From: Candidatus Rhodobacter oscarellae
GTDB lineage: Bacteria; Pseudomonadota; Alphaproteobacteria; Rhodobacterales; Rhodobacteraceae
Direction: 5' to 3'
Assembly: GCF_001078595.1 (NCBI RefSeq)
Contig: NZ_LFTY01000002.1
Location: forward strand, 3,358,862 to 3,422,861
DNA: 64,000 nt
Within the stretch, counting starts at the first letter, position 1; every line of letters begins with the position of its first letter. This document shows positions 25,832 to 34,359 of the stretch, one piece after another. A program made the position numbers and the translations under genes. The notes beneath the pieces were generated by a model. It worked only from the letters and a program-made list of their open reading frames with translations, was not told the origin of the DNA and made no database searches.

Positions 25832-26743
25832 TTACTCTCCTACCCGGTCGCCCGGACTTATCTCCCAGCCGCGCAGCACCTCGCGCGCGTCCATCGCGCC
25901 CTTGCCCGCGCGCTGCAGGCGCGTGACGCGCAGTGCACCCGCACCACAGGCGATGCTCAGCGCGCCGTCAAGCACCTCGCCCGGCGACCCGGCGCCTTTC
26001 GCCAGTTCCGAGCCCAGAAGCTTGACCCTCTCCCCCCTATATAGGGTCCAGGCGCCCGGAAAGGGAGAGAGGCCGCGAATTTGCCGGTCGATTTCTACCG
26101 CGGGGCGGGTCCAGTCGATCTCGGCCTCTGCCTTGTCGATCTTGGCGGCATAGGTCACGCCCGCCTCTGGCTGCGGCTGCGCCGCAAGCCCGTCTAGCCT
26201 CCCCAGGGCCGTCACAATCAGCGCCGCCCCGATCTGCGATAGCCGGTCATGCAGGCGGGCGGTGGTGTCCTCGGCGGTGATCGCGGTGGCCTCGCGCAGC
26301 AGCACCGGCCCGGTGTCCAGCCCGGCCTCCATCTGCATGATGCACACGCCGGTCTCCGCGTCACCGGCCAGGATGGCGCGGTGGATCGGCGCGGCGCCGC
26401 GCCAGCGTGGCAGCAGCGAGGCGTGGATGTTCAGGCAGCCATGCCGGGGCGCGTCCAGCACCGCCTGCGGCAGGATCAGCCCATAGGCCACCACAACGGC
26501 CACATCCGCCGCCAACTCGGCGAAGTCTGCCTGCGCCTCGGCCCCTTTCAAGGACACCGGGTGCCGCACGGACAGGCCCAAGGTCTCGGCCCGCGCCTGC
26601 ACTGGCGTGGGGCGGTCCTTCTTGCCGCGCCCTGCGGGCCTCGGCGGCTGGCAGTAGACGCAGGCAATCTCGTGCCCGGCCGCCACAAGCGCGTCCAAAA
26701 CCGGAACCGAGAATTCTGGCGAGCCCATGAAGATGATGCGCAT
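25832..26743 (-). CDS. fmt: methionyl-tRNA formyltransferase
   Basis: 303 residues from ATG 26743, which is preceded by GGAGG at ideal spacing; an ATG at 26767 lies in the short TATTT...GAAG motif and is unlikely to be the start. Fmt formylates initiator Met-t[57 protein letters not shown] (catalytic Asn/His and SLLPRWRG) and [11 protein letters not shown] are diagnostic. It follows the deformylase genes on the same strand, so formylation and deformylation of nascent proteins are encoded together. Confidence 0.97.
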   Translation of the reverse strand: MRIIFMGSPEFSVPVLDALVAAGHEIACVYCQPPRPAGRGKKDRPTPVQARAETLGLSVRHPVSLKGAEAQADFAELAADVAVVVAYGLILPQAVLDAPRHGCLNIHASLLPRWRGAAPIHRAILAGDAETGVCIMQMEAGLDTGPVLLREATAITAEDTTARLHDRLSQIGAALIVTALGRLDGLAAQPQPEAGVTYAAKIDKAEAEIDWTRPAVEIDRQIRGLSPFPGAWTLYRGERVKLLGSELAKGAGSPGEVLDGALSIACGAGALRVTRLQRAGKGAMDAREVLRGWEISPGDRVGE

Positions 26744-26780
26744 CCGGTCCTCCTTCTTCTTGGCCATAAATACGGAAAAT
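26741..26780 (-). repeat. short TATTT...GAAG motif ahead of fmt (copy C)
   Basis: On the minus strand CCGTATTT, then ATGGCCAAGAAGAAGGAGG and the fmt ATG. It shares its layout with copies at 4931-4955 and 36851-36885. It contains the fmt ribosome site. Confidence 0.4.
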
Positions 26781-26896
26781 GGCGCGACCGCAAACCAAAG
26801 CGCGCGGCTGGCGTTGGGGCGTCGCCTCGCGTCTCGCTTAGGAAAGAGCGCCCGGTAGGGCCCCTTTTGATAAGAGCCCGCTCAAAGCCCGCAGCC

Positions 26897-27403
26897 TCAG
26901 CTCGAACTTGCCCGCGCCTTCTCGGCCTTCTTGAGCAGCATCTTGCGTTTGAGACTGCTCAGGTTGTCGAAATACATTCGCCCGTTCAGGTGGTCGATCT
27001 GGTGCTGCACCGAGGTCGCCCAGAGCCCCTCGAATTCGCGGCGGTCCATCATGCCTTGCGGGTTGAGGAAGCGCACCATGACCTTGGCGGGGCGCTTGAG
27101 CGACGCAGAGACGCCGGGCAGGTTAGGGCTGGCCTCGTTATGCGCGCGCAGCTCGCGCCCGGCGTCGATCACCTCGGGATTGGCCATGCGCACCGCTTTG
27201 CCGCGCGTGTCAGAGGCGTCCACCACGGCCAGCCGCAGCATCACGCCGATCTGTGGCGCGGCGAGGCCGACGCCGGGCATGGCCTCCATCGTGTCGATCA
27301 TGTCGTCCCATATGGCGCGGATCTCGTCGGTGATCTCCTCCACCGGCGCCGCGGCGCTGCGCAGCCGTTTGTCGGGCCAGGGGATGCAGAGGCGGGCGGT
27401 CAT
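26897..27403 (-). CDS. peptide deformylase-like protein lacking catalytic residues
   Basis: 168 residues, third of three tandem deformylase-family genes. Motif I is intact (GVGLAAPQ, 44-51). Motif II, normally EGCLS with the metal-binding Cys, reads NLPGVS at 94-99 with no Cys. Motif III, normally QHExDH, reads QHQIDH at 133-138: both His remain but the catalytic Glu is Gln135. It should therefore not deformylate peptides by the known mechanism. The fold-determining sequence is otherwise well kept, which argues for a conserved non-enzymatic or altered role over recent decay. ATG 27403 overlaps the preceding gene's stop. Confidence 0.85.
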   Translation of the reverse strand: MTARLCIPWPDKRLRSAAAPVEEITDEIRAIWDDMIDTMEAMPGVGLAAPQIGVMLRLAVVDASDTRGKAVRMANPEVIDAGRELRAHNEASPNLPGVSASLKRPAKVMVRFLNPQGMMDRREFEGLWATSVQHQIDHLNGRMYFDNLSSLKRKMLLKKAEKARASSS

Positions 27404-27903
27404 GTGCGGCGCTCCAGGTATCGCGCTTGCAGCCGCCCGGCTTCCTCCGGGGCGAATTCGTCAAAGATCACCCGGCCCAGAAGATGCGCGTGCTCGTGCT
27501 GGGCGATGCGCGCCTCGGCGCCGTCAAGCCACGCCTGGTGCGGCGCGCCCTGCAGGTCCTGCCACAGCATCTTGACCCGAGCGGGTCGACGCACGGTCAA
27601 GGGGAAGTCGGGGATCGAGAGGCAGCCCTCCTCGATCTCGACGCTGTCGTCGCTTGAGGTCAGGATCTGCGGGTTGATCATCGCAATCGGGGTCTTTGTG
27701 CCCTCTTTCCAGCCCGCATCCATGACGAACACGCGGACCAGCTCGCCGACCTGCGGCGCGGCCAGCCCGCGGCCATTGGCGTCATACATGGTCTCGAACA
27801 TGTCCGCGACCAGCGCCGCAATATGCGCCCCGATCTCTGGCACCGCGTCGCAGATCTCGGCCAGGCGCGGATCCGGCCAGTGCAGGATCTCGCGCAGGCT
27901 CAC
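27400..27903 (-). CDS. peptide deformylase paralogue
   Basis: 167 residues from GTG 27903, which overlaps the stop of the upstream def (GTGA). All three metal/catalytic motifs are recognisable: GRGLAAPQ (44-51), EGCLS (92-96, Cys94) and QHEHAH (135-140) with the HExxH pair intact, although the usual Asp of HExDH is Ala139. It could be an active deformylase with altered preference or a partly impaired one. It sits between canonical def and the Cys-less paralogue in a coupled run. Confidence 0.9.
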   Translation of the reverse strand: MSLREILHWPDPRLAEICDAVPEIGAHIAALVADMFETMYDANGRGLAAPQVGELVRVFVMDAGWKEGTKTPIAMINPQILTSSDDSVEIEEGCLSIPDFPLTVRRPARVKMLWQDLQGAPHQAWLDGAEARIAQHEHAHLLGRVIFDEFAPEEAGRLQARYLERRT

Positions 27904-28421
27904 CCCCGGGCCCGCTCTTTCTTGAGCTTGACCATCTTGCGGGTGATCAGCTGCCGCTTCAGCGGCTTGAGGTAGTCGATAAAGAGCTTGCCGTTGAGGT
28001 GGTCGATCTCGTGCTGCACGCAGGTGGCCCAGAGCCCGTCGAACTCTTCCTCCTGGCGCTTGCCGTGCACATCCGTCCAGGCGACCCGGACCTGCGCGGG
28101 GCGGGTCACCTCGGCGAATTGCTCGGGGATCGACAGGCAGCCCTCCTCGTAGACGCCGGTCTCCTCCGAGGACCAGGTGACCTCGGGGTTGAACAAAGCC
28201 ATCGGCCGCGCGGGGGCGTCGTCTTCCTTGACGCAATCCATCACCAACAAGCGGGTCATCTGCCCCACCTGCGGCGCGGCCAGCCCGATGCCGGGTGCGG
28301 CATACATCGTCTCGAGCATATCATCCGCCAGCTTGCGCAGCTCGGGCGTCAGGTCAGCAACGGGCGGGCACATCTTCTTGAGGCGCGGGTCGGGATGGAT
28401 GAGGATGTTCAGCAGGCTCAT
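27900..28421 (-). CDS. def: peptide deformylase
   Basis: 173 residues. It removes the formyl group from nascent N-terminal fMet in the cytosol. The three canonical motifs are perfect: GIGLAAPQ (44-51), EGCLS (93-97, Cys95) and QHEIDH (136-141, His137, Glu138, His141). The N-terminus NILIHPDPRLKKMCPPVADL and the basic C-terminal helix are typical. First gene of the def-def-def-like-fmt run and the one expected to supply essential activity. Its promoter lies in the 99-bp divergent gap shared with the PatB-type gene. Confidence 0.96.
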   Translation of the reverse strand: MSLLNILIHPDPRLKKMCPPVADLTPELRKLADDMLETMYAAPGIGLAAPQVGQMTRLLVMDCVKEDDAPARPMALFNPEVTWSSEETGVYEEGCLSIPEQFAEVTRPAQVRVAWTDVHGKRQEEEFDGLWATCVQHEIDHLNGKLFIDYLKPLKRQLITRKMVKLKKERARG

Positions 28422-28520
28422 GGGGCGCTCATGTAAGCCTTTGACGCGCGGGGCGCAATCCGCTTGCGCTCGGCGGCGAGTACGCTAGCAATGCTTAACA
28501 CCACAGCAACTGGAAGACCC

Positions 28521-29690
28521 ATGAACTTCGACAAGATTATCGACCGCCGCGGCACCCATTCCGTCAAATGGGATTCGATGAACCGGCTCTATGGCGTGTC
28601 TCCGGATACGGGTATTTCCATGTGGGTGGCGGATATGGATTTCTCGTCGCCGGACTGCGTGCAGGCGGCCCTGGCCAAGATGGTCGAGCACGGCACCTAC
28701 GGCTATTACGGCGAGGACGGATCCTATCGCGATGCGGTCTGCTGGTGGATGGCGAACCGCCACGGCTGGCAGGTCGACCCCAGCCACATCTTCACCACCC
28801 ACGGGTTGGTGAACGGCACCGCGCTGTGCCTGGACGCCTTCACCCAGCCCGGCGACGGCGTGGTGCTGTTCACGCCGATCTATCACGCCTTCGCGCGGGT
28901 GATCGGCGCCGCGGGGCGGCGCGTGGTGGAATGCCAGATGCAAAACAACGACGGGCGCTATGCGCTCGACTTCGACGCCTGGGACGCGCAGATGGACGGC
29001 AGCGAGAAGATGCTGATCCTCTGCTCGCCGCATAACCCCGGCGGCCGGGTCTGGACCCAACAAGAGCTGGAGGGCGTCGCCGCCTTCGCCAAGCGCCACG
29101 ACCTGGTGCTGGTCAGCGACGAGATCCATAACGACCTAGTCTTTGGCGGCCACAAGCACATCCCCATGGCGAAGATCCTTGGCTGCGAGGACCGGCAGGT
29201 GATGATGACCGCCGCGTCCAAGACCTTTAACCTCGCGGGCGCGCATACCGGCAACGTGATCATCGCCGATGACGCCCTACGGGCGCGCTTCGCCGCGCGG
29301 ATGGCCGGGCTGGGCATCGGCCCAAACAGCTTTGGCCTGAACATGGTCGAGGCTGCCTATTCGCCCGAGGGCGCGGCCTGGGTGGACGCTCTGGTGGCCT
29401 ATATCGACGGGAACCGCGCCGTGTTCGACGCGGGCGTGAACGCGATCCCGGGGCTGCATTCGATGGCGCTAGAGAGCACATACCTCGCCTGGGTGGATTT
29501 CGCCGGGACGGGCATGGAGCGCGAGGAGTTCACCCGCCGCGTCACCGAGACCGCCCAGATCGCGGCCAATTACGGCCCGACCTTCGGCAAGGGCGGCGAG
29601 AGCTTCATGCGCTTCAACCTCGGCGCGCCGCGCTCGGTGATCGAGGACGCGGTCGCGCGCCTGCAAAACGCCTTCGGCGACCTGCAATAA
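28521..29690 (+). CDS. PatB/MalY-type PLP-dependent C-S lyase
   Basis: 389 residues from ATG 28521 (MNFDKIIDRRGTHSVKWDSM). Fold-type I aminotransferase family. ISMWVADMDFSSP and GYYGEDGSYRDAVCWWMANR are typical of PatB/MalY, CSPHNPGGRVW binds the cofactor phosphate region, VSDEIHNDLVF holds the Asp, and TAASKTFNLAGAHTG holds the PLP lysine. Members cleave cystathionine or other cysteine conjugates to thiol, pyruvate and ammonia. Substrate is inferred. A 116-bp gap separates it from kbl. Confidence 0.9.
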   Translation: MNFDKIIDRRGTHSVKWDSMNRLYGVSPDTGISMWVADMDFSSPDCVQAALAKMVEHGTYGYYGEDGSYRDAVCWWMANRHGWQVDPSHIFTTHGLVNGTALCLDAFTQPGDGVVLFTPIYHAFARVIGAAGRRVVECQMQNNDGRYALDFDAWDAQMDGSEKMLILCSPHNPGGRVWTQQELEGVAAFAKRHDLVLVSDEIHNDLVFGGHKHIPMAKILGCEDRQVMMTAASKTFNLAGAHTGNVIIADDALRARFAARMAGLGIGPNSFGLNMVEAAYSPEGAAWVDALVAYIDGNRAVFDAGVNAIPGLHSMALESTYLAWVDFAGTGMEREEFTRRVTETAQIAANYGPTFGKGGESFMRFNLGAPRSVIEDAVARLQNAFGDLQ

Positions 29691-29696
29691 CCACCG

Positions 29697-29717
29697 GGCG
29701 GCGCGAGGAGCGCCGCC
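29697..29717. repeat. perfect hairpin after the PatB-type gene
   Basis: GGCGGCGC, loop GAGGA, GCGCCGCC: an 8-bp GC stem seven bases past the stop codon. There is no T-tract, so termination would need Rho or it merely protects the mRNA end. Confidence 0.55.
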
Positions 29718-29806
29718 GATGTGGTAATTCCCCACGCGGACCTGCATGATGCCCGGGCAATGCCTGGGCACACCATGCGGCGTGCCGCCAGTTCAAAGAG
29801 GGGCCC

Positions 29807-30997
29807 ATGAGCGATAGCTTTGTCAGTCATCTGCGGGACGAAATCGACGGCCTGAGGACCGCCGGGCTTTATAAGTCCGAGCGCGTCATCACCTCCAAGC
29901 AATCCGGCACGGTGGGGCTGTCCACCGGCCAGCGGGTGATCAACCTGTGCGCAAATAACTACCTGGGGCTCAGCGACAACCCGGATCTGATCGCGGCGGG
30001 GCAAGAGGCGCTTTCGCAACAGGGCTACGGCATGTCCTCGGTGCGGTTCATCTGCGGCACGCAGGACGTGCACAAAGAGCTTGAGGCGCGGCTCTCGGCC
30101 TTCCTGGGGTTCGAGGACACGATCCTCTACTCAAGCTGCTTTGACGCCAATGCGGGGTTGTTTGAGACGCTGCTGGGGCCGGAGGACGCGATCATCTCGG
30201 ACGCGCTGAACCATGCCTCGATCATCGACGGGGTGCGCCTGTGTAAGGCCCAGCGCTATCGCTATGCCAATAGCGATATGGAGGATCTTGAAGCGCAGCT
30301 TCGACGCGCGTCCGGTGCCCGCTTTCGGCTGATCGCCACGGACGGCGTGTTCTCGATGGACGGCTATGTGGCGCGGCTGAACGAGATCTGCGACCTGGCG
30401 GAGCGCTACGACGCCCTGGTGATGGTCGATGACAGCCACGCGGTGGGCTTTATGGGCGCGACGGGGCGCGGCACGCATGAGCATTGCGGCGTGATGGGCC
30501 GGGTGGACATCCTGACCGGCACGCTGGGCAAGGCGCTGGGTGGGGCCTCGGGCGGCTATACCTGCGCGCGGGCCGAGGTTGTGGACTGGCTGCGGCAGCG
30601 CTCGCGGCCCTATCTGTTCTCGAACACGCTGGCGCCGGTCATCACGGCCACGTCGATCAAGGTGATCGAGATGCTAGAGGCCTCAACCGAGCGCCGCGAC
30701 AATCTGATGGCGAGCGCCGCGCATTTCCGCGCGCGCATGGGGGCGGCGGGGTTCGACCTCTTGCCCGGCGAGCACCCGATCATCCCCGTCATGCTGCGCG
30801 ACCCGAAGCTGGCGCAGGACATGGCCGCCCGGCTGGACGCGCGCGGGGTCTATGTCGCGCCCTTCAGCTTCCCCGTGGTGCCGCGCGGCCAGGACCGCAT
30901 CCGCACGCAGATGTCCGCGGCGCATAGCCGCGCCGAGCTTGACCAGGCGATCGACGCCTTCATCGCCGTGGGCCGCGAGATGGGGCTGATCCAATGA
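29807..30997 (+). CDS. kbl: 2-amino-3-ketobutyrate coenzyme A ligase (glycine C-acetyltransferase)
   Basis: 396 residues with ribosome site AGAGGGG. Kbl splits 2-amino-3-ketobutyrate with CoA into glycine and acetyl-CoA. [60 protein letters not shown] (PLP-binding Asp/His) and [18 protein letters not shown] (PLP lysine) are diagnostic of this alpha-oxoamine synthase. tdh follows with an overlapping start, giving the two-step threonine breakdown pathway. Confidence 0.97.
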   Translation: MSDSFVSHLRDEIDGLRTAGLYKSERVITSKQSGTVGLSTGQRVINLCANNYLGLSDNPDLIAAGQEALSQQGYGMSSVRFICGTQDVHKELEARLSAFLGFEDTILYSSCFDANAGLFETLLGPEDAIISDALNHASIIDGVRLCKAQRYRYANSDMEDLEAQLRRASGARFRLIATDGVFSMDGYVARLNEICDLAERYDALVMVDDSHAVGFMGATGRGTHEHCGVMGRVDILTGTLGKALGGASGGYTCARAEVVDWLRQRSRPYLFSNTLAPVITATSIKVIEMLEASTERRDNLMASAAHFRARMGAAGFDLLPGEHPIIPVMLRDPKLAQDMAARLDARGVYVAPFSFPVVPRGQDRIRTQMSAAHSRAELDQAIDAFIAVGREMGLIQ

Positions 30998-32037
30998 GCA
31001 ACGAGATGCGCGCCCTGGTGAAGGCCGAAGCCCGCGAGGGCCTCTGGATGCAGCGCGTGCCGGTGCCCCAGCCCGGCCCGGATGAGGTGCTGATCAAGGT
31101 GCGCAAATCCGCGATCTGCGGCACCGACGCGCATATCTGGAAATGGGACGACTGGTCGGCCAAGACCGTGCCCGTGCCCATGGTGGTGGGGCATGAGTTC
31201 TGCGGCGAGATCGTCGAGACCGGCGCCGCGGCGGTGAAGTTCCAGCGCGGGCAGCGCGTTTCGGGCGAGGGGCACATCACCTGCGGCATCTGCCGCAACT
31301 GCCGCGCCGGGCGCGGGCATCTGTGCCGCAACACGTTGGGCGTGGGGGTGCACCGGCCCGGGTCCTTCGCAGAGTATCTCTGCCTGCCCGAGGCCAACGT
31401 GGTGCCGATCCCCGACGACATACCCGACGAGATCGCCGCCATCTTCGACCCGTTCGGGAACGCGGTGCACACGGCACTGAGCTTTGACCTTGTGGGCGAG
31501 GACGTGCTGGTCACCGGCGCGGGGCCCATCGGGATCATGGGCGCGCTGGTGGCGCAGCGCGTGGGCGCGCGCAAGGTGGTGATCACCGACATCGCGCCCT
31601 ACCGGCTGGACCTGGCGCGCGCCATGGGCGTGCAGCATGTGGTGGATGTGTCCGATCAGTCCTTGCGCGACGTGATGGGCGACATCGGCATGACCGAGGG
31701 CTTCGACGTCGGGCTAGAGATGTCCGGCGCCGCCGCCGCCATGCGCCAGATGATCGCCCGAATGAACAACGGCGGCAAGATCGCCCTCTTGGGCATCGCG
31801 CCCACGGAATTCGCCGTGGATTGGAACGAGATCATCTTTAAGATGCTGCAGGTGAAGGGGATCTATGGCCGCGAGATATTCGAGACCTGGTACAAGATGA
31901 TTGCGCTGGTGCAGTCGGGGCTGGACCTGAGCCCGCTGATCACGCACCGCATCGGGATCGACGAGTACGAGGCGGGCTTCGCCGCCATGCTGTCTGGCGA
32001 GGCGGGCAAGGTGGTGATGGACTGGGACGCGCCGTAG
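30994..32037 (+). CDS. tdh: L-threonine 3-dehydrogenase
   Basis: 347 residues; ATG 30994 overlaps the kbl stop. A zinc-dependent medium-chain dehydrogenase oxidising L-threonine to 2-amino-3-ketobutyrate with NAD+. The catalytic zinc site is in [16 protein letters not shown] and [13 protein letters not shown], the structural zinc cysteines in [18 protein letters not shown], the cofactor fold in [20 protein letters not shown], and the C-terminal [20 protein letters not shown] is characteristic of Tdh. Works directly with Kbl. Confidence 0.97.
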   Translation: MSNEMRALVKAEAREGLWMQRVPVPQPGPDEVLIKVRKSAICGTDAHIWKWDDWSAKTVPVPMVVGHEFCGEIVETGAAAVKFQRGQRVSGEGHITCGICRNCRAGRGHLCRNTLGVGVHRPGSFAEYLCLPEANVVPIPDDIPDEIAAIFDPFGNAVHTALSFDLVGEDVLVTGAGPIGIMGALVAQRVGARKVVITDIAPYRLDLARAMGVQHVVDVSDQSLRDVMGDIGMTEGFDVGLEMSGAAAAMRQMIARMNNGGKIALLGIAPTEFAVDWNEIIFKMLQVKGIYGREIFETWYKMIALVQSGLDLSPLITHRIGIDEYEAGFAAMLSGEAGKVVMDWDAP

Positions 32038-32136
32038 TATCTTTGGGTCGTTTGGGGGGCGACCCGGCGCCGCGGGCGCACCGCGCAGATGCTGACTTCC
32101 TTCGGTAGGTCCACGGCAAGGACCTCGGTCGCGCAG

Positions 32137-32221
32137 CGGCTCGCCCACCGTTTCGCACCACCCACCGTTTCGTTCCGCCAAGCGGTTCGTTCCGCCCACC
32201 GGTTCGCGCCAACCAGCGCAT
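32137..32221. repeat. five imperfect 17-bp tandem repeats
   Basis: Units: CGGCTCGCCCACCGTTT, CGCACCACCCACCGTTT, CGTTCCGCCAAGCGGTT, CGTTCCGCCCACCGGTT, CGCGCCAACCAGCGCAT. Period is exactly 17; units 1-4 share CG at the start, (C/G)CC(C/A)A(C/G)CG(T/G)TT at the end. They lie 99 bases past the tdh stop. Confidence 0.75.
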
Positions 32222-32261
32222 CAGAAATGTTTCAGTAGCGCCAAGGCGCTTAGCGGCGTTC

Positions 32262-32317
32262 ACCGAATCTTAGTGGGATGGCCCGGATAATAAGGGCGGG
32301 AGGATGGGGGTTTAACC
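32262..32317. repeat. G-rich intergenic element, copy 1
   Basis: 56 bp: starts ACCGAAT, centre GATAATAAGGGCGGGAGG, ends GGGGGTTTAACC. Related copies are at 50477-50532 (also 56 bp) and 57104-57145. The GGGCGGG of the centre can pair with CCCGCCC at 32333-32339. Confidence 0.6.
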
Positions 32318-32630
32318 TATCAAAATAGGTGACCCGCCCGCCGCCCTGGCATTTTGCCCCGGGCCGGGTTGAGAAAAAGTTAATCTCATCACGGATTGTT
32401 TCGATGTCGCGGGTTTCGTGAGGCTGGGCCCCGATGGCCCCATCTTGTCGTGGCAGAGTTAAGGTCGGCGGTGCCGCCTTGGGTCGTGGATGCGCGGGGT
32501 GCCAATCCCGCGCGGTTGAAGCGCTTCGGTGCCGAAACTACTCCAGACCAGTTAGGGTTCGATTAACCTACCGCGCGGAGCCTACCGCGCCACCAGCGAG
32601 TCAAGTAAATGCAGGCCTCGGTCGCGCGCT

Positions 32631-32978
32631 TTAGCGCCCCAGCAAGGCAATGGGCGCGGTCTCGTCGCGGTAGAAATCCAGGGGCGCTTTGTCCACGGCG
32701 GCAGTGTTGCGCTTGAACTCATAGATCATCTCGCCGGCCTCTTCCGAGCTGGCCACGATCAGGCACTGATAGAGATGCACGCCGCCGTTATAGAGATCCA
32801 CCAACCCGCGCAGATGCGGCGCGTTCTCCGCATCCAATGCAAAGCCGGTCTCCCACGAGCGCAGAATCGGATACGCATCTTCGCCCACTTGCACCCGCAG
32901 GCGGCTCCTACGCTTTAGGTCTGCTTTGCGGGCCAGTTCCAGCCCTTCCCGCACCTCTTTTGGCAGAAATTCTGACAT
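32631..32978 (-). CDS. hypothetical protein, 115 residues
   Basis: Start placed at ATG 32978 (MSEFLPKEVREGLELARKAD); an upstream ATG at 33020 would add an implausible Cys-containing leader. Soluble, charged, with a central LRVQVGEDAYPILRSWETGF and LVDLYNGGVHLYQCLIVASS and C-terminal MIYEFKRNTAAVDKAPLDFY. I do not recognise a domain, but the sequence has normal codon use and looks like a conserved Rhodobacteraceae protein. Stands alone between the repeat-rich gap and cobM. Confidence 0.8.
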   Translation of the reverse strand: MSEFLPKEVREGLELARKADLKRRSRLRVQVGEDAYPILRSWETGFALDAENAPHLRGLVDLYNGGVHLYQCLIVASSEEAGEMIYEFKRNTAAVDKAPLDFYRDETAPIALLGR

Positions 32979-33079
32979 GTTAGTTTCCCCCTCACCGCTG
33001 CACAGGATGACGCAAATCATCGCACCGTCAAGTTAAGGATTGTTATCCAAGACGGCTTTTTTGTGACGAGGGGCCAAGC

Positions 33080-33850
33080 TTACTCGGAGGTGACGCTTGG
33101 GCGCAACACATGCGGATAGGCCGGATCGTACAGAACGCTGTCGCGGAAATCGCGCACCTTACCCAGCGCGGGGCCGACCAAAGTGAGCGCGGTGCGGGTG
33201 ATCTTTTCGGCGCGGACCTTCTTGCGAATGTCCGACAATGTGCCGCGGATGAACATCTCATCCGGCCAGCCCACGCGGTAGGCAACGACCACTGGGCAGT
33301 CCGCCCCGTAATAGGGCGTCAGCGTGCGTTCGATGTCGCGCAGGGCCTTCACGCCGAGGTGAATCGCCAGCGTGGCGCCGGTGCGGGCGAAGTTCTCGAG
33401 CGTTTCGCCCTCGGGCATTGACGTCGAGGTCACCGAGACCCGCGTCAGTACGATGCTTTGCGCGACCTCCGGGATGGTCAGCTCCTGCCCCAAGGCGGCT
33501 GCGGCGGCGGCATAGGCGGGCACGCCGGGGATGATCTCATACGCGATATCATCCGCCTCCAAGCGGCGGATCTGCTCGGCGGTGGCGCCATAGAGCGACG
33601 GATCGCCCGAATGCACGCGGGCCACGTCCTCGCCCCGGTCGCGCGCCGCGAGTATCTCGGCATGGGTTTCATCCAAAGTCATGGGCGCGGTGTCGCGCAC
33701 CAAGGCGCCCTCGGGCGCGCGCGCCACGACCTCCGCCGGCACCAAAGACCCCGCATAGAGGCAGACCGGGCAGCGCGCGATCCGATCCGCGGCCTTCAAT
33801 GTCAGCAATTCAGGGTCGCCCGGGCCCGCCCCGATGAAATAGACCTTCAT
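33080..33850 (-). CDS. cobM: precorrin-4 C11-methyltransferase
   Basis: 256 residues from ATG 33850. MKVYFIGAGPGDPELLTLKA is the SAM-binding start of the corrin methyltransferases; CLYAGSLVPAEVVARAPEGA, VARVHSGDPSLYGATAEQIR and YEIIPGVPAYAAAAAALGQE, then LTRVSVTSTSMPEGETLENF are CobM/CbiF-specific. It methylates C11 of the corrin ring in aerobic cobalamin synthesis. Last gene of the cob operon; its start overlaps the unknown protein's stop by 4 bases. Confidence 0.96.
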   Translation of the reverse strand: MKVYFIGAGPGDPELLTLKAADRIARCPVCLYAGSLVPAEVVARAPEGALVRDTAPMTLDETHAEILAARDRGEDVARVHSGDPSLYGATAEQIRRLEADDIAYEIIPGVPAYAAAAAALGQELTIPEVAQSIVLTRVSVTSTSMPEGETLENFARTGATLAIHLGVKALRDIERTLTPYYGADCPVVVAYRVGWPDEMFIRGTLSDIRKKVRAEKITRTALTLVGPALGKVRDFRDSVLYDPAYPHVLRPSVTSE

Positions 33851-34359
33851 ACCTGCATCGCTTTCTTGATCTGGTCGCCAAAATAGTAGCAGAACGCGAT
33901 CTGCCCGCCGCCGCCATGGTCGCCGATGAACACCCCATCCGCGTCCGAGATATAGGCGCAGATCGCCTGGTATTCGGCCAGCCGCGCCGCGTCTGTGGGC
34001 CCGCCGCGGGTCAGCAGCGCGTCGATCTCTTGCCGGTCGCCGAACTGCTGCACCGCCCAGGCGGCGGCCTGCATCGGCTCGGGCACCTCCGGGTGCCCCC
34101 AGCCCCACATGAATGAGCCGTCATTCGCGTACGTCCCGATCACTTGCGCGTCCGCTGCGGCCTCGCCACCGTCCTCATAGGCCAGCACCACGCGCCCCTT
34201 GCGCAGGTTCAGCCGGAAATCGAGCACCTTGCACGCGCCCGACATCCGCGGCCCCAGAAAGAGCTGCGCGTTGGCCACAAGCTGCGCGTAGCTCTCGGGC
34301 AGCATGGTCGCGCCCTGGTCCGCCATGCGGCCCGCGAATTCTAGCAGGACGCCGTTCAT
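33847..34359 (-). CDS. unknown protein (DUF6882-like) inside the cob operon
   Basis: 170 residues, soluble, no signal. MLPESYAQLVANAQLFLGPR, VIGTYANDGSFMWGWGHPEV and AICAYISDADGVFIGDHGGG are its strongest blocks, and it matches my recollection of DUF6882, which has no assigned function. The gene is translationally coupled on both sides: its start overlaps the cbiG-cobJ stop and its own stop overlaps the cobM start, each by 4 bases. That placement suggests a dosage link to corrin synthesis, but membership in the pathway is unproven. Confidence 0.8.
   Translation of the reverse strand: MNGVLLEFAGRMADQGATMLPESYAQLVANAQLFLGPRMSGACKVLDFRLNLRKGRVVLAYEDGGEAAADAQVIGTYANDGSFMWGWGHPEVPEPMQAAAWAVQQFGDRQEIDALLTRGGPTDAARLAEYQAICAYISDADGVFIGDHGGGGQIAFCYYFGDQIKKAMQV

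Larger units (their letters stand above)
32038..32630. other. 593-bp gap between convergent genes, with repeats and hairpins, no credible gene
   Basis: No convincing reading frame was found on either strand. From left to right it holds five 17-bp imperfect repeats (32137-32221), copy 1 of a G-rich intergenic element (32262-32317) with a nested hairpin (CCTAT-CAAA-ATAGG inside GGGT...ACCC, about 32308-32334), a perfect GCGCGGG/CCCGCGC hairpin (32492-32513) and a duplicated CCTACCGCGC (32567-32576 and 32581-32590). Because both flanking genes end here, no gene promoter is needed; an unannotated small RNA is possible. Confidence 0.6.

Noticed and set aside
32550-32580. tRNA-like T-arm (GGTTCGATT followed by AACC)
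   Set aside because: No acceptor, D- or anticodon arms fit around it, so it is not a tRNA gene or a clear fragment.
32434-32634. 66-codon open frame in the tdh downstream gap
   Set aside because: It crosses hairpins and repeats, has no ribosome site and gives a low-complexity Arg/Gly/Ala product.
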